Positions 12,101-26,309 of a DNA stretch of 64,000 bases are shown piece by piece. Below the pieces are notes generated by a model, which did not search any database, was not told where the DNA came from, and was given only the letters and a program-made list of their open reading frames with translations. A program made the position numbers and the translations under genes. Within the stretch, counting starts at the first letter, position 1. Each line of letters opens with the position of its first letter. Source of the stretch: Ophiura sarsii (Eukaryota > Echinodermata > Ophiuroidea > Amphilepidida > Ophiuridae); the NCBI GenBank assembly GCA_035610835.1, contig CM069452.1, forward strand, positions 24,867,121 to 24,931,120, written 5' to 3'.

Positions 12101-12674
12101 TAGAAAAGCATAATGAACAAAGCAACATTTTCCAAGATAGCAATTTGAATCAAAGAGGTTCCTAGTTCTAATGACAGATTGGTTAGATCAGCACAATTTC
12201 GTGACTTGCACAATATTCCTAAGATTTTAAATACACACATAAAGCAGCAACTATATAACACATATATTATCTTTGAGATTCAACCTCCATACGGTTACAA
12301 CTAAATCAACACACACACATAATATACAACCAATATATACAAATGTCTATATAGAACATAATCAAAATGGAATACATTTCCAATATTTGTATAATATTTA
12401 TATTTTACAATACTGTACATAGATTCGAGAAAATGCAAATGGGATATTATAGAAACAGAATTTAATGTTTCAGATCACTAGTGAAAGGTCACCTTTATTT
12501 ATACATGAAGAAGTAAATGGCAACCACCCAAGCATTTACTAACAAAATGAAGTGAGTGCTTACCATTTCAAGCATTTACTTGCAAGCAATTGCTCTTTTA
12601 TCGGGTAAAGATATAAGGAATACTAGTAAAAGCTATTGCTAGTTTTTATCCATATGTGTATTACCAGTTCATGC

Positions 12675-13070
12675 TTAGGCCTAAAAAAAAAAGAGGTTTG
12701 ATTGGCGTAACCCGACCGACCCTAAATACATCGCCGACCCTGAATATTTTTTATTATTTTGAGGGGGAAAAATATATATATATTTATAAAAATTGAACAA
12801 AGTATTAAAGTTTTTGACTGTTTGCTTTCAATTTCGGCTATTTTAAGTCCCCATCGAAATGATATATTGTTGAACACAACGATACATTTTTGCCCGGCAA
12901 TTAAATACGCTAGAGCTATGATTTGTGTGTACTGCTGTCTTTCAAGTGTTCAAAAGTAGGTGATTTGAAAAGAAAAAATAATAATTAAAAAAAAAAAAAA
13001 ATCCCGACCGACCTACCCTATTTGTTTTGGTCATGTTACGCCAATCAAACTTCTTTTTTTTTAGGCCTTA
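12675..13070. mobile_element. MITE with TTAGGCCTAAAA ends and GACCGACC motif
   Basis: The left end TTAGGCC(T)A.. AGGTTTGATTGGCGTAAC is inverted at the right end as GTTACGCCAATCAAACTTCT followed by T-run and AGGCCTTA. Just inside both ends is CCCGACCGACC. Related architecture occurs at 28458-28698 and 63391-63716. Confidence 0.8.
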
Positions 13071-13427
13071 CTGTAAAACAATTCTGCATAGGAGGCCCCT
13101 GTGCAATCCATGGTCCATACATAACAAAATATACACAATATTGGTATGATTATAATTTAGTGGATATCATTGAAAAACATGCAAGTATAAATTAATATTC
13201 TATTCTTAAAGTTAATTTCATCATTAAAAATTGCATACACGTTGGCAGGAATCCTTACTTTATATAATTGGGCTTCAAAATCAGTTTGGACTGGGGAATA
13301 CAGATAATTGTTATTTGTTTTTTATGGTTGGAGAATGGGAGGTTTGGATAATCAAAATATTCACATTTACAAGTCTGAATACAAAATACAATAATAATTA
13401 ATTTTAAGAAATATATCTGTATATATG

Positions 13428-13679
13428 TGTGACGTGATCAAGTGAAATGACTCACATGTTGGCAGTTTTGAATTTTGATATTTGTCCATCATTTAAAAGC
13501 AGGTGAAAATGCTACAGTATGGTCCAAACCCCACTAAAATCGAACTTCTAGTTTTTAATTTACAAACAGTTTACCAACTGAGAAAACAAAGTAAAAAATA
13601 CAAATTTGTCACTCCTTTTTACCTGTAACTCAAAATCAATATTCCCGAAATACGACTCATTTCGCTTGATCGCGTCACA
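13428..13679. mobile_element. 252-bp MITE with TGTGAC ends, copy 2
   Basis: TGTGACGTGATCAAGTGAAA at the left is inverted at the right as TTTCGCTTGATCGCGTCACA. Size and ends match the element at 8943-9195. No ORF. Confidence 0.78.
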
Positions 13680-14343
13680 TAATTTTATAGTGTTTTTTCT
13701 TGACCTGAATGTCTCATACATACTTCAGCCACATGGAGCAAGCTCCTGAAACATTTTGATGTTCAAACCCGTCAACTATGTATCAGGTAAATTGGTCTAC
13801 TTACAAATAAAAACGATATCAAACTTCTGAGAACAAAATCTCCTAATGCACCTATAATGTACTGAAAACCTTCGTTAGCTGGTTGGTGTTACATAGCTTA
13901 ACATACTTCACAACACTTGAATACTTTGCTTTCTCAAAATAAGTCCCTAATGCTAAGGACACAATTTGAAGTAATGTCTGATCACAAAAATCGTTTTCTA
14001 ATCAATTAAATTAATCAATAGAGGCCTTCCATGTTTTTATCGATCAGATTTACATTTATAAACGAATAAACCATGCATCATTAAACGAAATCATGGCATC
14101 AGTCCATTCAGTTTATTCTATGAATTAACGCAGGATTTTTGAAAGTGATGTAAACTTGTATGAGTGTAATGGGATTTTGAGCTTTTATATAGTTTTTGTG
14201 AACAAAGTTCAGAAGTCTGCCATGATTCCGGTAAATGCTGGAGTTGAGATAAAACCAACTTGATGGCATTTGCTGTTCATATATCTCTCCATACAATCAG
14301 GAAGTGGTAAATTTGCCTGGACACTGAAGTTACATTAATGATC

Positions 14344-14593
14344 TTAACACTTTTCACGCGGCAGGCGTCTGCAGACGACATTCCAAAATTTCACAAAATG
14401 TTTTAAAAATATAAAAATTATTGAATTTCATTACTATATTTGGAATCAACATTAGAAATGCATTGAAATAAGTACAAACATGCTATATAGTATTGGTTTA
14501 GTGATCCTTGAGATAGACCCTGAAAGTTGGGAACGGTTTCTGAAAAATCTATTTTGTATATGGTAAAATTAATAGCCGTGAGAAAAGTGTTAA
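14344..14593. mobile_element. MITE with TTAACACTTTYCACG ends, copy 2
   Basis: Starts TTAACACTTTTCACGCGGCA and ends GTGAGAAAAGTGTTAA. It shares GGCGTCTGCAGAC and AAATAAGTACAAACATGC.. with the copy at 4849-5081. Confidence 0.78.
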
Positions 14594-17134
14594 GGTCTTA
14601 TGTAATATTAATTCATATAGAGTGTAAAGAGTATAATTAGCCACAAAACAGACAACAATAAGAGTGGCCATTAATGTTCGTGAATGAGATTATGTCCATC
14701 ATATTTTGCACAAAAAGGTCCGACACTGATTTTTGCAGATGGAATGATCATGGGGAAAGTAAGCGTAAGTCTACACAGTACATCGAGACAATCCTTTAAC
14801 ATAATTGAAACCTGCGATGTGCTAGACACAGACGTTTTCAACATTTTGGTCTTGTCATTGTCGACTGCTCTATTAAATTGGTGAAAATTCATAATATAAA
14901 GCATTGACATCACCACTGAGTGCAATGAGCCTGTATCAATTCTAATGAACACACAGTCTTCAATGCAAATTTACATCAGTTAAGCATTGTGGGGAATGTC
15001 TAGGCATTGAAAAAGAGTTTTAACAGTTTTTAGATATTCGTTGACACATTTCAGGAATAGTACACATCACTTGTAATACATTATTAACAGCATACAACAC
15101 GCAGTGGGAATGATTCGGAATAGTACATGCTATGGAATTGCAACTAGCTAATATAGAAAGTGGAGGTTACAATTAGGCCAACAAAATTGATCTGTTGCCC
15201 TCAAGTGTAAAAAATTATGAGGTCCTATCAGTCGGGTGGTTTTCTTTTCTTTCTTTTTTTAATTGATAAAAAAAAAATACTGACATACCGTAGCTGTCGT
15301 GGTTCATATCAAAACAAAATTGGTAAATGTCAATTGTACTACTGTTTCTAGTGTGATAATAGTTTCATAACTATTTATCTAAGCAAACTTATCCATTTCA
15401 ATCAAAATACAGTAGTATTTTGGCCCAATTTGGGTAAAATTGAAATCTGTAAACACACAAAAAATGTGACCCTAATTTTTAAGATTTTAGGATCAGTTGT
15501 AAGGGCAACACTACAAATTTATTTTGGCCTTAAGTGCTGCTACGATTGTTGTACCTTATAGGCAGTATGCTTGATTAGACAACACAATTAGGTAGGGTGA
15601 TGTTCGGACCGAGGACTTATTGAACTGATTATGGTAGGAGTATTAGCACCATCACCACGGAGTATAACTTGATTATACTGACAATGACATGATGCGCTTT
15701 ATTCAATCCGAAAGTTCATACATGGCTGTGATTGACAGTAAACTATTTCCGCTGGCTGACAACCATAATTATTCAAGGCCAAGTAAAAAAACACACAAGT
15801 ATATCGTCCGCGCCCTCTCTGTTTTTTAACAAAATTCCAGATTTTTGCGACATTTTAGGTAAACAAAAAACAAACAAACAAAAAACCGACCGACCAACCC
15901 TACTTGACAGGTCTGTCCGCCCGTTAAACAGGGTTGTTTTTTCGTCGCCTAATACGTCTATCGATACTCTTTACACAGCACCTCGTAAATGTCACAGCAG
16001 CTATTTTAGACATGGCGGCCATCTTGAAAAACACACCCATAATAACAAATAATAAGGGCGTCCCTCACCAATTTTTGAAAAGTCCGGACCATATACTTGT
16101 TATTTTTTAACTTGGCCTAATTTAGATCAAAAGGCTACATAATACACAGTTTAATGCCCATATACATTATGTTGTGTACTGAGAATGGACAGAGTGATAA
16201 TATTACCCAGAATGGCACAAATACTAAATGCAACCCACTACTACGCAGTCTATACACAAATCTTGCTTGAAAGTGTTATACATAAGGGCCAATATGTTCA
16301 TTCTTAATATACAGCCTCGAAAATATTTAATTATAAATGAATGTGTACAGACATTTCTTCTCTTTAATTTGAGATATTACACATAAAGATTGACTGAGTA
16401 TTAACAGAGCTATGAGTCCAAAACTAAAACCAAGTCTGATTTTCATTTTAGCGTTTGGTTCTTCTACACGCAACATACCAGTCGATAATATGACGACTGG
16501 GGATGCTTCAATTGATTAATGCAGCCCATACATACCTGTCACACTATCATGCGTGTTCAAAACCCAAATGCGAAAATAAAGTTGCACTGTGTCTTATTCT
16601 TTTTGGCGTAGCGCTCTTAATTGTTAACCAATCTTTGTGAACAATATCTCAAATTGAAGAGAAGAAATTATTCCATAATTTTGTAATTTGATACTTAAGT
16701 TGGGACTACAACTTTAGCGTTGTGAGCGTATTTATTGCCTCTAATTCCCTTTTCTTGAGGACTGTAGATCAGCGTAGAGTGTTGTTATCAGTACATCGTT
16801 TCTTCACAGAATTTCAGCTGCCAGATCTTAGCTCCGTAAAGTTCAAATTTGGGTCTACCCATCAGTTCAACGAGTGGTTTCTGAAACAAAGTAAGAAAAA
16901 AACAAAGAAAGACAAAAATAAGTATTTCACATTTACAACCATAGACTTTTTTCAAATTTAACTTTTAGTTTTCCGAAAAAGGATATGATTTGTTGGTATT
17001 GAATGTTCATACGTTCATAGTATTACAGCGATTATTTTTTAATCTAAAATTTTAAAGAGTATGGGTTGGTATAGCCTGCAGAACTTTCCCCCCAGGCGTT
17101 AGAATAAATTCTTCTCATCTGCCAGGGTGCTCAA
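14594..17134. other. Intergenic, no gene recognised
   Basis: No exon of either flanking gene could be placed with confidence. ORFs of 62-106 codons here have no recognisable content. Around 15860-15910 a GACCGACCAACC motif marks a fragment of the GACCGACC MITE family. Confidence 0.4.
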
Positions 17135-17393
17135 CAGGGATAGCACTGGATCAAAAATGTGAGAGGTCCCATGACCTGAAGTTTGGGTATTTGAAAATTT
17201 TACGGACAGTTTTAATGAATTTATATTGTGAGCAAAGGATGGATATGTAATTTACAGAATTTCTTAGGGTTTCCATTTCCATACATCGTCAAATTTAAGC
17301 GGTCCCTTCAAATTTGATCGGGACCCGCAAGTCTTTCCAATTTGAAACCTGACGCGTCACTACAAGAAAGTGAGAGGCAAAATGCGACCCCTG
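17135..17393. mobile_element. hAT MITE family 1, copy A (reverse), TSD GTGCTCAA
   Basis: Ends CAGGGATAGC and GCGACCCCTG (inverse CAGGGGTCGC) lie between perfect 8-bp duplications GTGCTCAA at 17127-17134 and 17394-17401. Internally it is the reverse complement of the copies at 37626-37978 and 51461-51807, shortened by about 90 bp. Confidence 0.92.
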
Positions 17394-17682
17394 GTGCTCA
17401 ATGTAAAGACTGAAAAACAAACAGTTCTAAAAGTGCGAGCTGATTACCGCATTAATAAACATACATCTCGCAACACAGCACAAGTGTTCTCACGTGGCGC
17501 TGTACATTGGGTGACGGGCGCATAATTGATCGCCCACAGGGCGGCATGATAATTATACAACGACGCATTACAGTATGAACTGGATCAATTAGGTGGTTTT
17601 TCTGTTGTTGCTGAGCACAAATGCGCATGCTTAGTCTTTGTGAGATTCCACAAAGTGCCACACATTTTTTTGCTGTGTTTTT

Positions 17683-17746
17683 TCCCAGTCCCTCTATTTG
17701 GTCCGCCATTTTGAATGATGGCGGCCAAATAGAGGGACGTGGGGCC
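17683..17746. repeat. Hairpin repeat with CCCTCTATTTGG arms
   Basis: AGTCCCTCTATTTGGTCCGCC pairs with GGCGGCCAAATAGAGGGAC around ATTTTGAATGAT. A related hairpin is at about 32918-32976. The arm sequence ATAGAGGGAC.TGGGG recurs in the small array at 18087-18162 and in each unit of the exon 3 minisatellite. Confidence 0.75.
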
Positions 17747-18086
17747 CCAGTCTAAACATGATGTGACCTGTGACGTAATGCCCGGCGGTATGCGTGCGCA
17801 CCTACAGGGAATGTGCTTTGTAAATTATATTCACACTTGATTGATCATTACTTTCAGTGTAGAATAGTGCAGTAGTCATGGTCTGCATCCCTAGCACAAT
17901 GAGAGACCAGGTACTAAAAATCTGGTTGCCCGGCAGTATGCATACGCACCATAGGGCAGCTGCTTTTAAAATTTGCTTTTGAATAGTATGTATGCAGTAG
18001 TCATGGACTAGTACCTCTAGCATGTCTTTAGACCAGGCGTTAATCAATTTGTAAACACTACTGTTGTAAACAACGGTCACATCATC

Positions 18087-18162
18087 TATAGAGGGACATG
18101 GGATTAAGTCTATAGAGGGATGTGGGGACCATGTCTATAGAAGGATGTGGGGACCAAGTCTA
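18087..18162. repeat. Three-copy 27-bp repeat just inside intron after exon 14
   Basis: Three copies of TATAGAGGGA.(T)GTGGGGACCAAGTC end 7 bp from the exon 14 splice donor. The unit matches the arm of the hairpin repeat at 17683-17746 and the intronic half of the exon 3 minisatellite unit. Confidence 0.8.
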
Positions 18163-18169
18163 GCCTTAC

Positions 18170-18309
18170 CTCAGTATCACCATCTTCTTCATTCTCTAAT
18201 ATGTCATACGCCTTCATTAAGACTTCCAACCCGACACCATGTATGATGTCTTTCCTTAGGATGGCTATCCTATCCATAAGACGGCCGGATGTTGTCATGG
18301 TAGCGTTGC
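18170..18309 (-). CDS. nek4: nek4-like exon 14
   Basis: Acceptor CATCATTCAG, donor GAG|GTAAGG. 140 bp, phase 2 entry, phase 0 exit. Encodes a predicted helical segment with [20 protein letters not shown] and [15 protein letters not shown], corresponding to the C-terminal conserved part of NEK1/NEK4-type kinases. Reading beyond the donor meets a stop after about 20 codons, so at least one further exon is expected downstream. Confidence 0.8.
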
Positions 18310-21300
18310 CTGAATGATGAGGATAGAATGTAAATGGTTATTATAGAACAAGTAAACATTGTTGGGGATTTGTGGGGACCATGGAAATTGTATATTACTT
18401 GCTACTGTCCCATTTTGTAGGTCAGTTATTAAGATGGGAGGAGAGTAGAGTGGGAGAGAGACACTCTTTAGTTTTCAATTTCAATTTCTCATGTCAATTA
18501 TATTAATTGCATATTTTTTTCAGCTATATCAATATTTTGAAATAAATTTGACCTTTGTGGGTGTTGGGGTGGGACGTATAGACCTAGAGTGGGATTAGCA
18601 TGAAATGTAAGCTTTGAATTACACAAATCTCTCAACAAGGAAAGAGCCAATATCAGCTACCACATGTCAATGACTCAATTCTGACATTATATGTACAAAA
18701 GATAGGTCAGGTCAGACTGGTAAGGAAAGTTGCAATGGAAACTGAAAATGGGGTTGAATTATCCTAGGGCATAATACTTGATTCTCAAAGTAGAAACAAA
18801 AACACTAATTTGAGATAATGGATTTTTTTCTTCATCATGTTTATTTTCATATTTCACAAATAGTTTAGAAGGAAAAAACACAGAAGGTGAAGCTTCTGGG
18901 TAGTCTCAAATAATTTCTAAGAGTTTTTGTTAGAACCTTTGAAAGAATGACCCATATATATGCACACACAAATATGGTACGGTGTTTTTAAAGTATGCCT
19001 ATGTCTGTGCCACCTACCTAATCCTCTAGGAGCCCTAGGTGCAGCAGGTGCTATACTGATATCTCTGGTAGAGTTCATGGGGTCAGCTCCATATGACGAC
19101 ATCTCCGATGGTGGGGGCGCTATCATGCCGGTTGTGTCGGGAGAATCTTTGCCACCGCTGCTTGCCTCCGATGAGTCCTCGGGTGAATCGCGGCCTTCTC
19201 CTTTGGAGGGTTTGTCCAACTTTAAGGTGGTTTCAAGTAACGATGAGAACTCATCAATTTCTTTGTCTTCCCTGGTGTCAAAAATGCAAAGAAAGAGTAG
19301 ATCAATGGTGGTACCATGACACATGATTCATTTAGAAATGGGATAAAATCATGTATGTATATTTACTGTATGTAAGTACGAATTTTCGGCTACAGCCTAG
19401 AATCAATCTTAAATCTTTAAAGTGGTGTCCAGTGTAACCATGTGTTTGAAGTGAAACGAAGAATAGGGCAGAATGCACACATGTATGACATGGCTAGAAG
19501 ATGCAATTGAAGAGTCAGATACAAAATGGGATAAATGTTATATTTTGAGTTGATAGCACCGATATGATGTACATAAAAATGGCTTCAAATTAAGACCATG
19601 CTTGTTAGATTTAACTAATAATACTTGTTAGCTTTGAAAGTAAACTTTTTGAGATAAGATAAAGAGAATAACAAATTGCACAACATGTTGGATGTTGGGC
19701 AACAGCGAGGCCAAAGTGTGGGGTTTCAACAGCCTTATTTGCTGTGCGGAACGGCAGCCTTACTTCCGCCGCATTGTACGGCAGTTCATCGCAGGTCACA
19801 TTGGGTCAACGTGGGTCACCGCATGATCGAGGTGTCATCCAGAGCCTTGTGGCAAAATAGGAGAACGTCAGCGTTAATGCAATTCGTCGTAGCTTGCCGC
19901 AATAGCAGTTGAATACTTTCTAACTCCATTGCATGTTTATGCCATATTCATACATTATTTGACAAGCTTACCTATTATTGTCATCATCCTCTTCATCTTC
20001 TTCAGAAGAGGAATCATCAGCAGGTTCTTGATGTCTATTATTTGATGCCTGAAAATACAAACAAGACCAATGGGTTAATGACTTTCAACAGTTCAAATCA
20101 AATCGCGGCCAAATAAGAAAATAGGGTTAGAATTCTGGCGAGAATCCGAGTATCCATTCTGGCAAAGATTCTCTAAGATTGTAAATATATATCAGTTTCC
20201 ATACTTCCATTATAGAATGGTGTGAATCCAAATCAATTTGCATACATTTATTTGGATTCCAGAGAGGTGTAATGACACTCTACCCATTTCACAGTCACTT
20301 TGTATGCAATTGGTTCCAAGTTGTGGGTCATAGCTGCTAGGGACCCTGGTTCGGATCTTGGGAACCCTATCCACATGTACCTTTCTAGAGACCCTGGTTG
20401 GAATCTTGGGAACCCTATCCATGGCTACCTTGCTAGGGGACCCTGGTTCGGATCTTGGTAACCTTATCCATGCCTACCTTGCTAGGGGACCCTGGTTCGG
20501 ATCTCTATCCACACCTACCTTGCTAGGGGACCCTGGTTCGGATCTCTATCCACACCTACCTTGCTAGGGGACCCTGGTTCGGATCGTGGGAACCCTTATC
20601 CATGTCTAACTTGCTAGGGGACCCTGGTTCGGATCGTGGGAACCCTATCTATGCCTACCTTGCTAGGGGACCCTGGTTCGGATCTTGGGAACCCTATCTA
20701 TGCCTACCTTACTAGGGGACACTGGTTCGGATCTTGGGAACCTTATCCATGCCTACCTTGCTAGGGGACCCTGGTTTGGATCTTGGGAACACTATCTATA
20801 CCTAGCTTACTAGGGGACCCTGGTTCAGATCTTGGGAAATCCCGATCCACACCTACCTTGCTAGGGGACCCTGGTTCAGATCTTGTACGTTCCACTGGTG
20901 TTTTCTTCTGTATACGTCCATCTATTGAATCTGTACCAAGACCACTGTCTGAAGACTCTCTAGTACTATTCTTATGAAGTGGCATAGGTTCGGATCCTCT
21001 ACGAACTGAAAGTAACATTCAGAAGACAAACAAAATATTTTAAATGTCTATAGACCATTTCAAATTGAGATCGGAAATCTTCGGAAAAACAGGTCACGTG
21101 GAGTAGGTGCGCTGCGCGTTCTTCGCAACAGTTTGATCGCATTCCCAGTATTGTCCGCCTCAGTGATTTACTATGTTCACATACACGCGTGCACACATGA
21201 GAAGTAAAACGTGGAACGAGACTTTTTTGGGTTTTTTATCAACAAAGGCGCTGACGGACAAATTCCAAATGTATCGAGCAGACGGTAAAAAGTGAAAATA

Positions 21301-24300
21301 TTACCACAAATCTCTTTCATCTCACTCGTTTTTGTAACTGAAATACCGCAACATCAACTTTGTGAGGGATACAATCTATCACCAACACCAGCGCAATCTA
21401 CCACACGGGCAGACGGGTGAAAAACACGTTTGTTTTTCTCCGGCACATGGCCATGACCTGTCAGGAGCTGACAGGTCATGGAACAAGTGTCAAACACTCG
21501 GCTAATCGGAAACATTCGGAACCGATCGTATATTTTCGGATTTGAAATGGTCTATTACTAATTCTTTTCATGCTTTATTTATTGAGAGTAAAACACTTCA
21601 GTGATCGGCACAGCTTTCCAAGTAGGCTTTCTTTTTATGCATGCATTAAAATATACAGATTGTTAAATCTATATAATAATAATCTAGTGCGAAGTGGTAA
21701 TACATGACTTATATTGACTCCAGTGAAATATTTTATAACTTAATATGTATTGTTGGTGAAACACTGTTCCAAAGAGAAGAAGCTCTGGCATGAAATGTAA
21801 GCTTGCCAGAACTACTTTCAAAACAGAGCCAAAGCCAATGTGTTTGATTTTCTGTGTGGTATTTCTTTGAAAATTGTGTAAAAAAATATCATATTGTCAA
21901 AATATTTAAGCTTAATTTAATTCTAATATACAAAAAAAAAAAAAATCAATTTAGATGTAAGTCCTACATGTCCATCCCTAAAGCCCCAAGTATGGATGAT
22001 AATAAACCACTTTTGGAGGGAATTCACCACTTTTTTACTTTTAGTATATAAAGGAAATATCTTTCAGGCCTATAATATAACATTTCGCAGAGGTAATGAG
22101 AACAATATGAACTTCTTCTGAATCAAAATCTCAATTTCGATGAGGAAAAGTGAATTTGATAGGTTCAACCAGCTTTTGAGCAACAAAATTGACTTTATCT
22201 ATGAACATGCTTTCCTTGCTCTGTTCACAGTGATTCATATCTGGCAACGTATGTAAAAGGGAAAATTTGCTACATATATTTTCATACTTTTCACGTTTGA
22301 AAATTAAATAGTTTTTGCCATTTTAGGACAAAATCAAAAATTAAAAAATTCCAAAAATTTCCAAAATATTGGTCAGTATTCATTTTATGGGTCGGCTGTA
22401 GATCAGTTTTTTCTCTTTTCTTATCTTCATTTTAAATGTTTTTTTAGTTATGTAACCTACCTGTAGGTCCTGTTGGAGTGCCTTGTTCCTGTGATTCTCG
22501 TAATTGGTCAGCCCTCCTCCTGGCCCTGGCTGATCGGTTTACAGAACGCATCTGTAGTTAATTAATAATAAGTATATATAAACTTATAATATGTTGAAGT
22601 ATGATCAACCTTTTAACATACAACCTAGTCTTTGTCAAAGACCCTCGCAATCCTTAACGCTAACCACCGAGGTGGAACAGCAGCGGCGCGAAACCGAGCT
22701 ATGGACCAAAGTACTGAGCGAGCAAAAATAGCACCGCCCACTTTTATTAACGACTACGTTGTGTATTGAAATTCAAGTGATGACCTATTATTTTACCACA
22801 TCAGTAACCAATCAGCAAACATGGGATTTTCAGAAGATTTTCGCTGAAAATCAATCACTCATAAACGGCACAAAAAAATGTAAGAAAAGCTCTTGATTTG
22901 AGAGTAATAAGGGCCGGGGCTCAATCACAATGTAATAATGTGAGGGGCCTTTGGACACAATAATTAAAAGACTTGATACATGGCTACAGACAATCATGAG
23001 TTTGTTAATCTATGAATGACTGATCATTGCTATCTGAGTGGTGCATTTCAAAAGTGTTGAGTAATTACTTTCTTTATAAGCCTTGCCTTATGTGGGATTG
23101 CAACATTAAATCTCTGAGACAATCATTTGTTGTCATTTTCTCCTCCCATACCTCAGTTTAGTTTACCCCCTCCCCCTCAGTTTCCCCTTTCCATATATTT
23201 TAAAAGTATAACTTCAATTTTCAAAAAATGGGTATCATTGAAAAGCTTACTATTCTGCCAGAGTCAGATGTTGTCAAAATTTTGATTGTTTTCCACAGCA
23301 GACAAGATGTCAGGGGTATGCGACTCAACTTTCTGATCTGAAGCTCCTTTTAAGTGTAACTTTGGCGGTGCTCTAATTTTTGGTGGCGCTGCTTGTCGTC
23401 TGCTTAATACTTAATTGAAGTTAACACAGAATTGTTGGAAAAATTCCCAAAAATTGTGCGGTTTTGAAAGTTATGATAAAACGTACGTGCTGGGCGGTTT
23501 TTACAAGCCTAAAATATATGATACTTAACATTTCATTGTTTATTTTATGTATTTGAATTCATTTTCACACTTAACACCATACCGTCATTGTTTGTGTCTG
23601 ACGGACTTGATGCAATCTATAACTTTCTTGCATTCCGATGTCGCGACCTTATTTTTTTTCGTCATCATAAGGTGGCGCTGTTGCATTTATTAATTTATGC
23701 CAACGGGACCGGTTATGTACGTATATGCAGTATAGGACTTTCCTATCCCAAATTTAATAGTATCCCTGAAGATATACCTTTTGATGCGATGCACACTTAC
23801 CACTTCATCGTCTTCCCGGGGTGTGCCTGATTCCCCTTTGGAGCTAGAAACTGAGCTAGATGCAGAAGAGGAAGCACTCTTTGTTGATTTCCTGGCTGCA
23901 CTGGCACTCTTACGCGGGGTGCTACCTGTCTTTGTAGGTGGAGTTGGTAGAGGGCGGGCTTTCCTTGGCGTTACAGGCTATATGTAGAGTAGTAAGATAA
24001 ATGGTCACAATAAATGGCACTAAATCTTGTTAATGTCAACTAATTACGGTTCTGTGAAATACGGTACGATTTGTTGATAGTGATTCTGAGTGCACACCTC
24101 CAAATGATATTTTTTTCATACTGCCAATACCCGTTGGTGTTTTAAAATTAGGATGGTCCCTCGGTAAGTCTAATTTTAATATCCTAGAAAAGGGTCAAAG
24201 TGCTGTAAATCTCCCTATTTTTTAATTTGGCATTTGTAAGTTGTTTCCTCGATATAAGGCCCAAAATCTCTAGTTTTTTTCTTGACTGGTATTATTTTAC

Positions 24301-26278
24301 ATGATTTCACTGTTTCCACCGATGTAGACAGCCTGTAGAACCTAAGCTAGATTTCATTGGCTTGTAGCGAAGACAAATACTGGTCAAACCCCACAAAAGT
24401 AAGACATAAATCATCAATAAAAACAATGATTTTATTGAACCAGTTTGAATTTGACCTCTTAACCACATAAAGCCATAGGGCACTTATTTGGTGGTGTGGG
24501 ATCTTCTAGGCATGAGATCAGGAGTGTAATAAGGGTGTTCGGTGAAAATGGCTGCCCTTAGTGGCAATAAAAATGGGGCTTTGATGCTCTTATTTAAAAG
24601 TTACTTTTTCTGTAGCTAAAAAATCTGAAAGGTGGTGGCGTTAGGATTTAATTGGAGTATAAAACTACACACAAAATAAAACAAGAAAAACAAAAATAGA
24701 GTCAAACGGACAATTTTAACTGGCTAATTTGGCAACCATCATGGTTTCTAAATACTAGCCATTTTCAAATAAATACTGATAAACAGCAACAAATCAATGG
24801 TGACTGCTGGGTCACTATTTTGCAAGCAAAAGTGGGTAAAATTAGGTCACCTTATCTGAGCCTGGATGGCGGACTTTTTTCTCCTTGCCAGCACTGCTCG
24901 GCCTCTCCTTGCCAGCACTGCCAGGTCTTCCATCACGCTTAGAGCCACTGTCAGGTCGTTTAGATCCGCTATCAGGTCTATTGCTGGAGACACTTGCTGC
25001 CTTCTTTTTGGCAGCTGTCCTAGATGGTTTCTTGGCATCTCCCGCACTGCTAGGCCGTGGTCGACTACCTTCCTCTTTAATATCCTGTTGGAAAAAGTGG
25101 TTTAAAGAGCAAATGTTTATAAATATATCTTTTGAATTTGGTGATTGAAAAGAAATTTGTGCAGTTTGTATACCCATTGAGCCATTTTGCAATAGAGCGT
25201 GACAGTGAATTAAGAAAAATCTCTGAAGTAATGAGTATTCACAATTATTTCTGACAAAAAAAACATAAACAAATTCATAGTACTAACAGCAATTCAATTG
25301 TACCATCAAGTAGACATGATAATCTTTTGCAGTCTTTACGTTATTTTGGTAACCGAACCAATTTGTGCTTTTCCTACTCAATGATGCATTACGTGGGTTG
25401 GATGGAATAGTTGCATGTTGCCCTTTAACATGTATCACACTTTTAGATCTGCCACTGACCCCTGGATGTATCATGTATAGATGAGGGAACCGTTGTTTAC
25501 ATCCAATGTTTATCAACAAACGCAACGGGCGAAGGGACTGGACTGTCGATACACGCTTGAGGGAACAGCATATGACCACAACACTGTCCGCTATGCCGTG
25601 TTGCCCTTTATAATGCTTTGGCGCGAGTTTTAAAAGCACGGGTCCTAAACAAAACATGATGCGCGCGCCAACTGCCGGGCAAAGAACAATAGCAACTAGC
25701 CACGTTTTGCCCGGTGTGACGTCACCTGTCACCCCATCTATACTTGAATAAGGTTGCAAAATAATGTTGATTGAAGTAACTCAAACCAACCATAAAATAG
25801 GCCCAGTCATTTCTTTTGGAGAGAAAACATGGAAAAGGTGTACTAAAATGGAGTGAACAAAAGCTGTGCTCCTAAAAAAGAAAATGGAATTTTCAAACAT
25901 GATCATCAATAGTTTAATATATCCCACTAAAAAAAACCCTTCAAAACATTGTTTTAATTGCGTAATTGATATCGTAGGTGTATTTGGGGGTACAGGTTAT
26001 GAAAAAATTACAAATGTCTAGACTTCATTTGCAATGTTTGATAAGAAACCTACTTATCCTATTTATGTTCAGCCTTTTACAAACATGATCATCAATAGTT
26101 TAATGAATCATAATAAAAAAATCCTTCAAAACATTGTTTTATTGCGTAATTTATATCCTAGGTGTATTTGTGGGTACTTGTTATGAAAAGAACTACAAAT
26201 GGCTAGATTTCATTTGCAATGTTTGATAAGAAACCTACTTATCCTATTTATGTTCAGCCTTTTACATCATAAAACTTC

Positions 26279-26309
<31 letters not shown>

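Noticed and set aside
14671..14952. Overlapping ORFs of 66-93 codons on both strands
   Set aside because: No motif and no splice partners; consistent with chance in AT-rich DNA.
18960..19319. Plus-strand ORF of 119 codons
   Set aside because: Antisense shadow of nek4-like exon 13.
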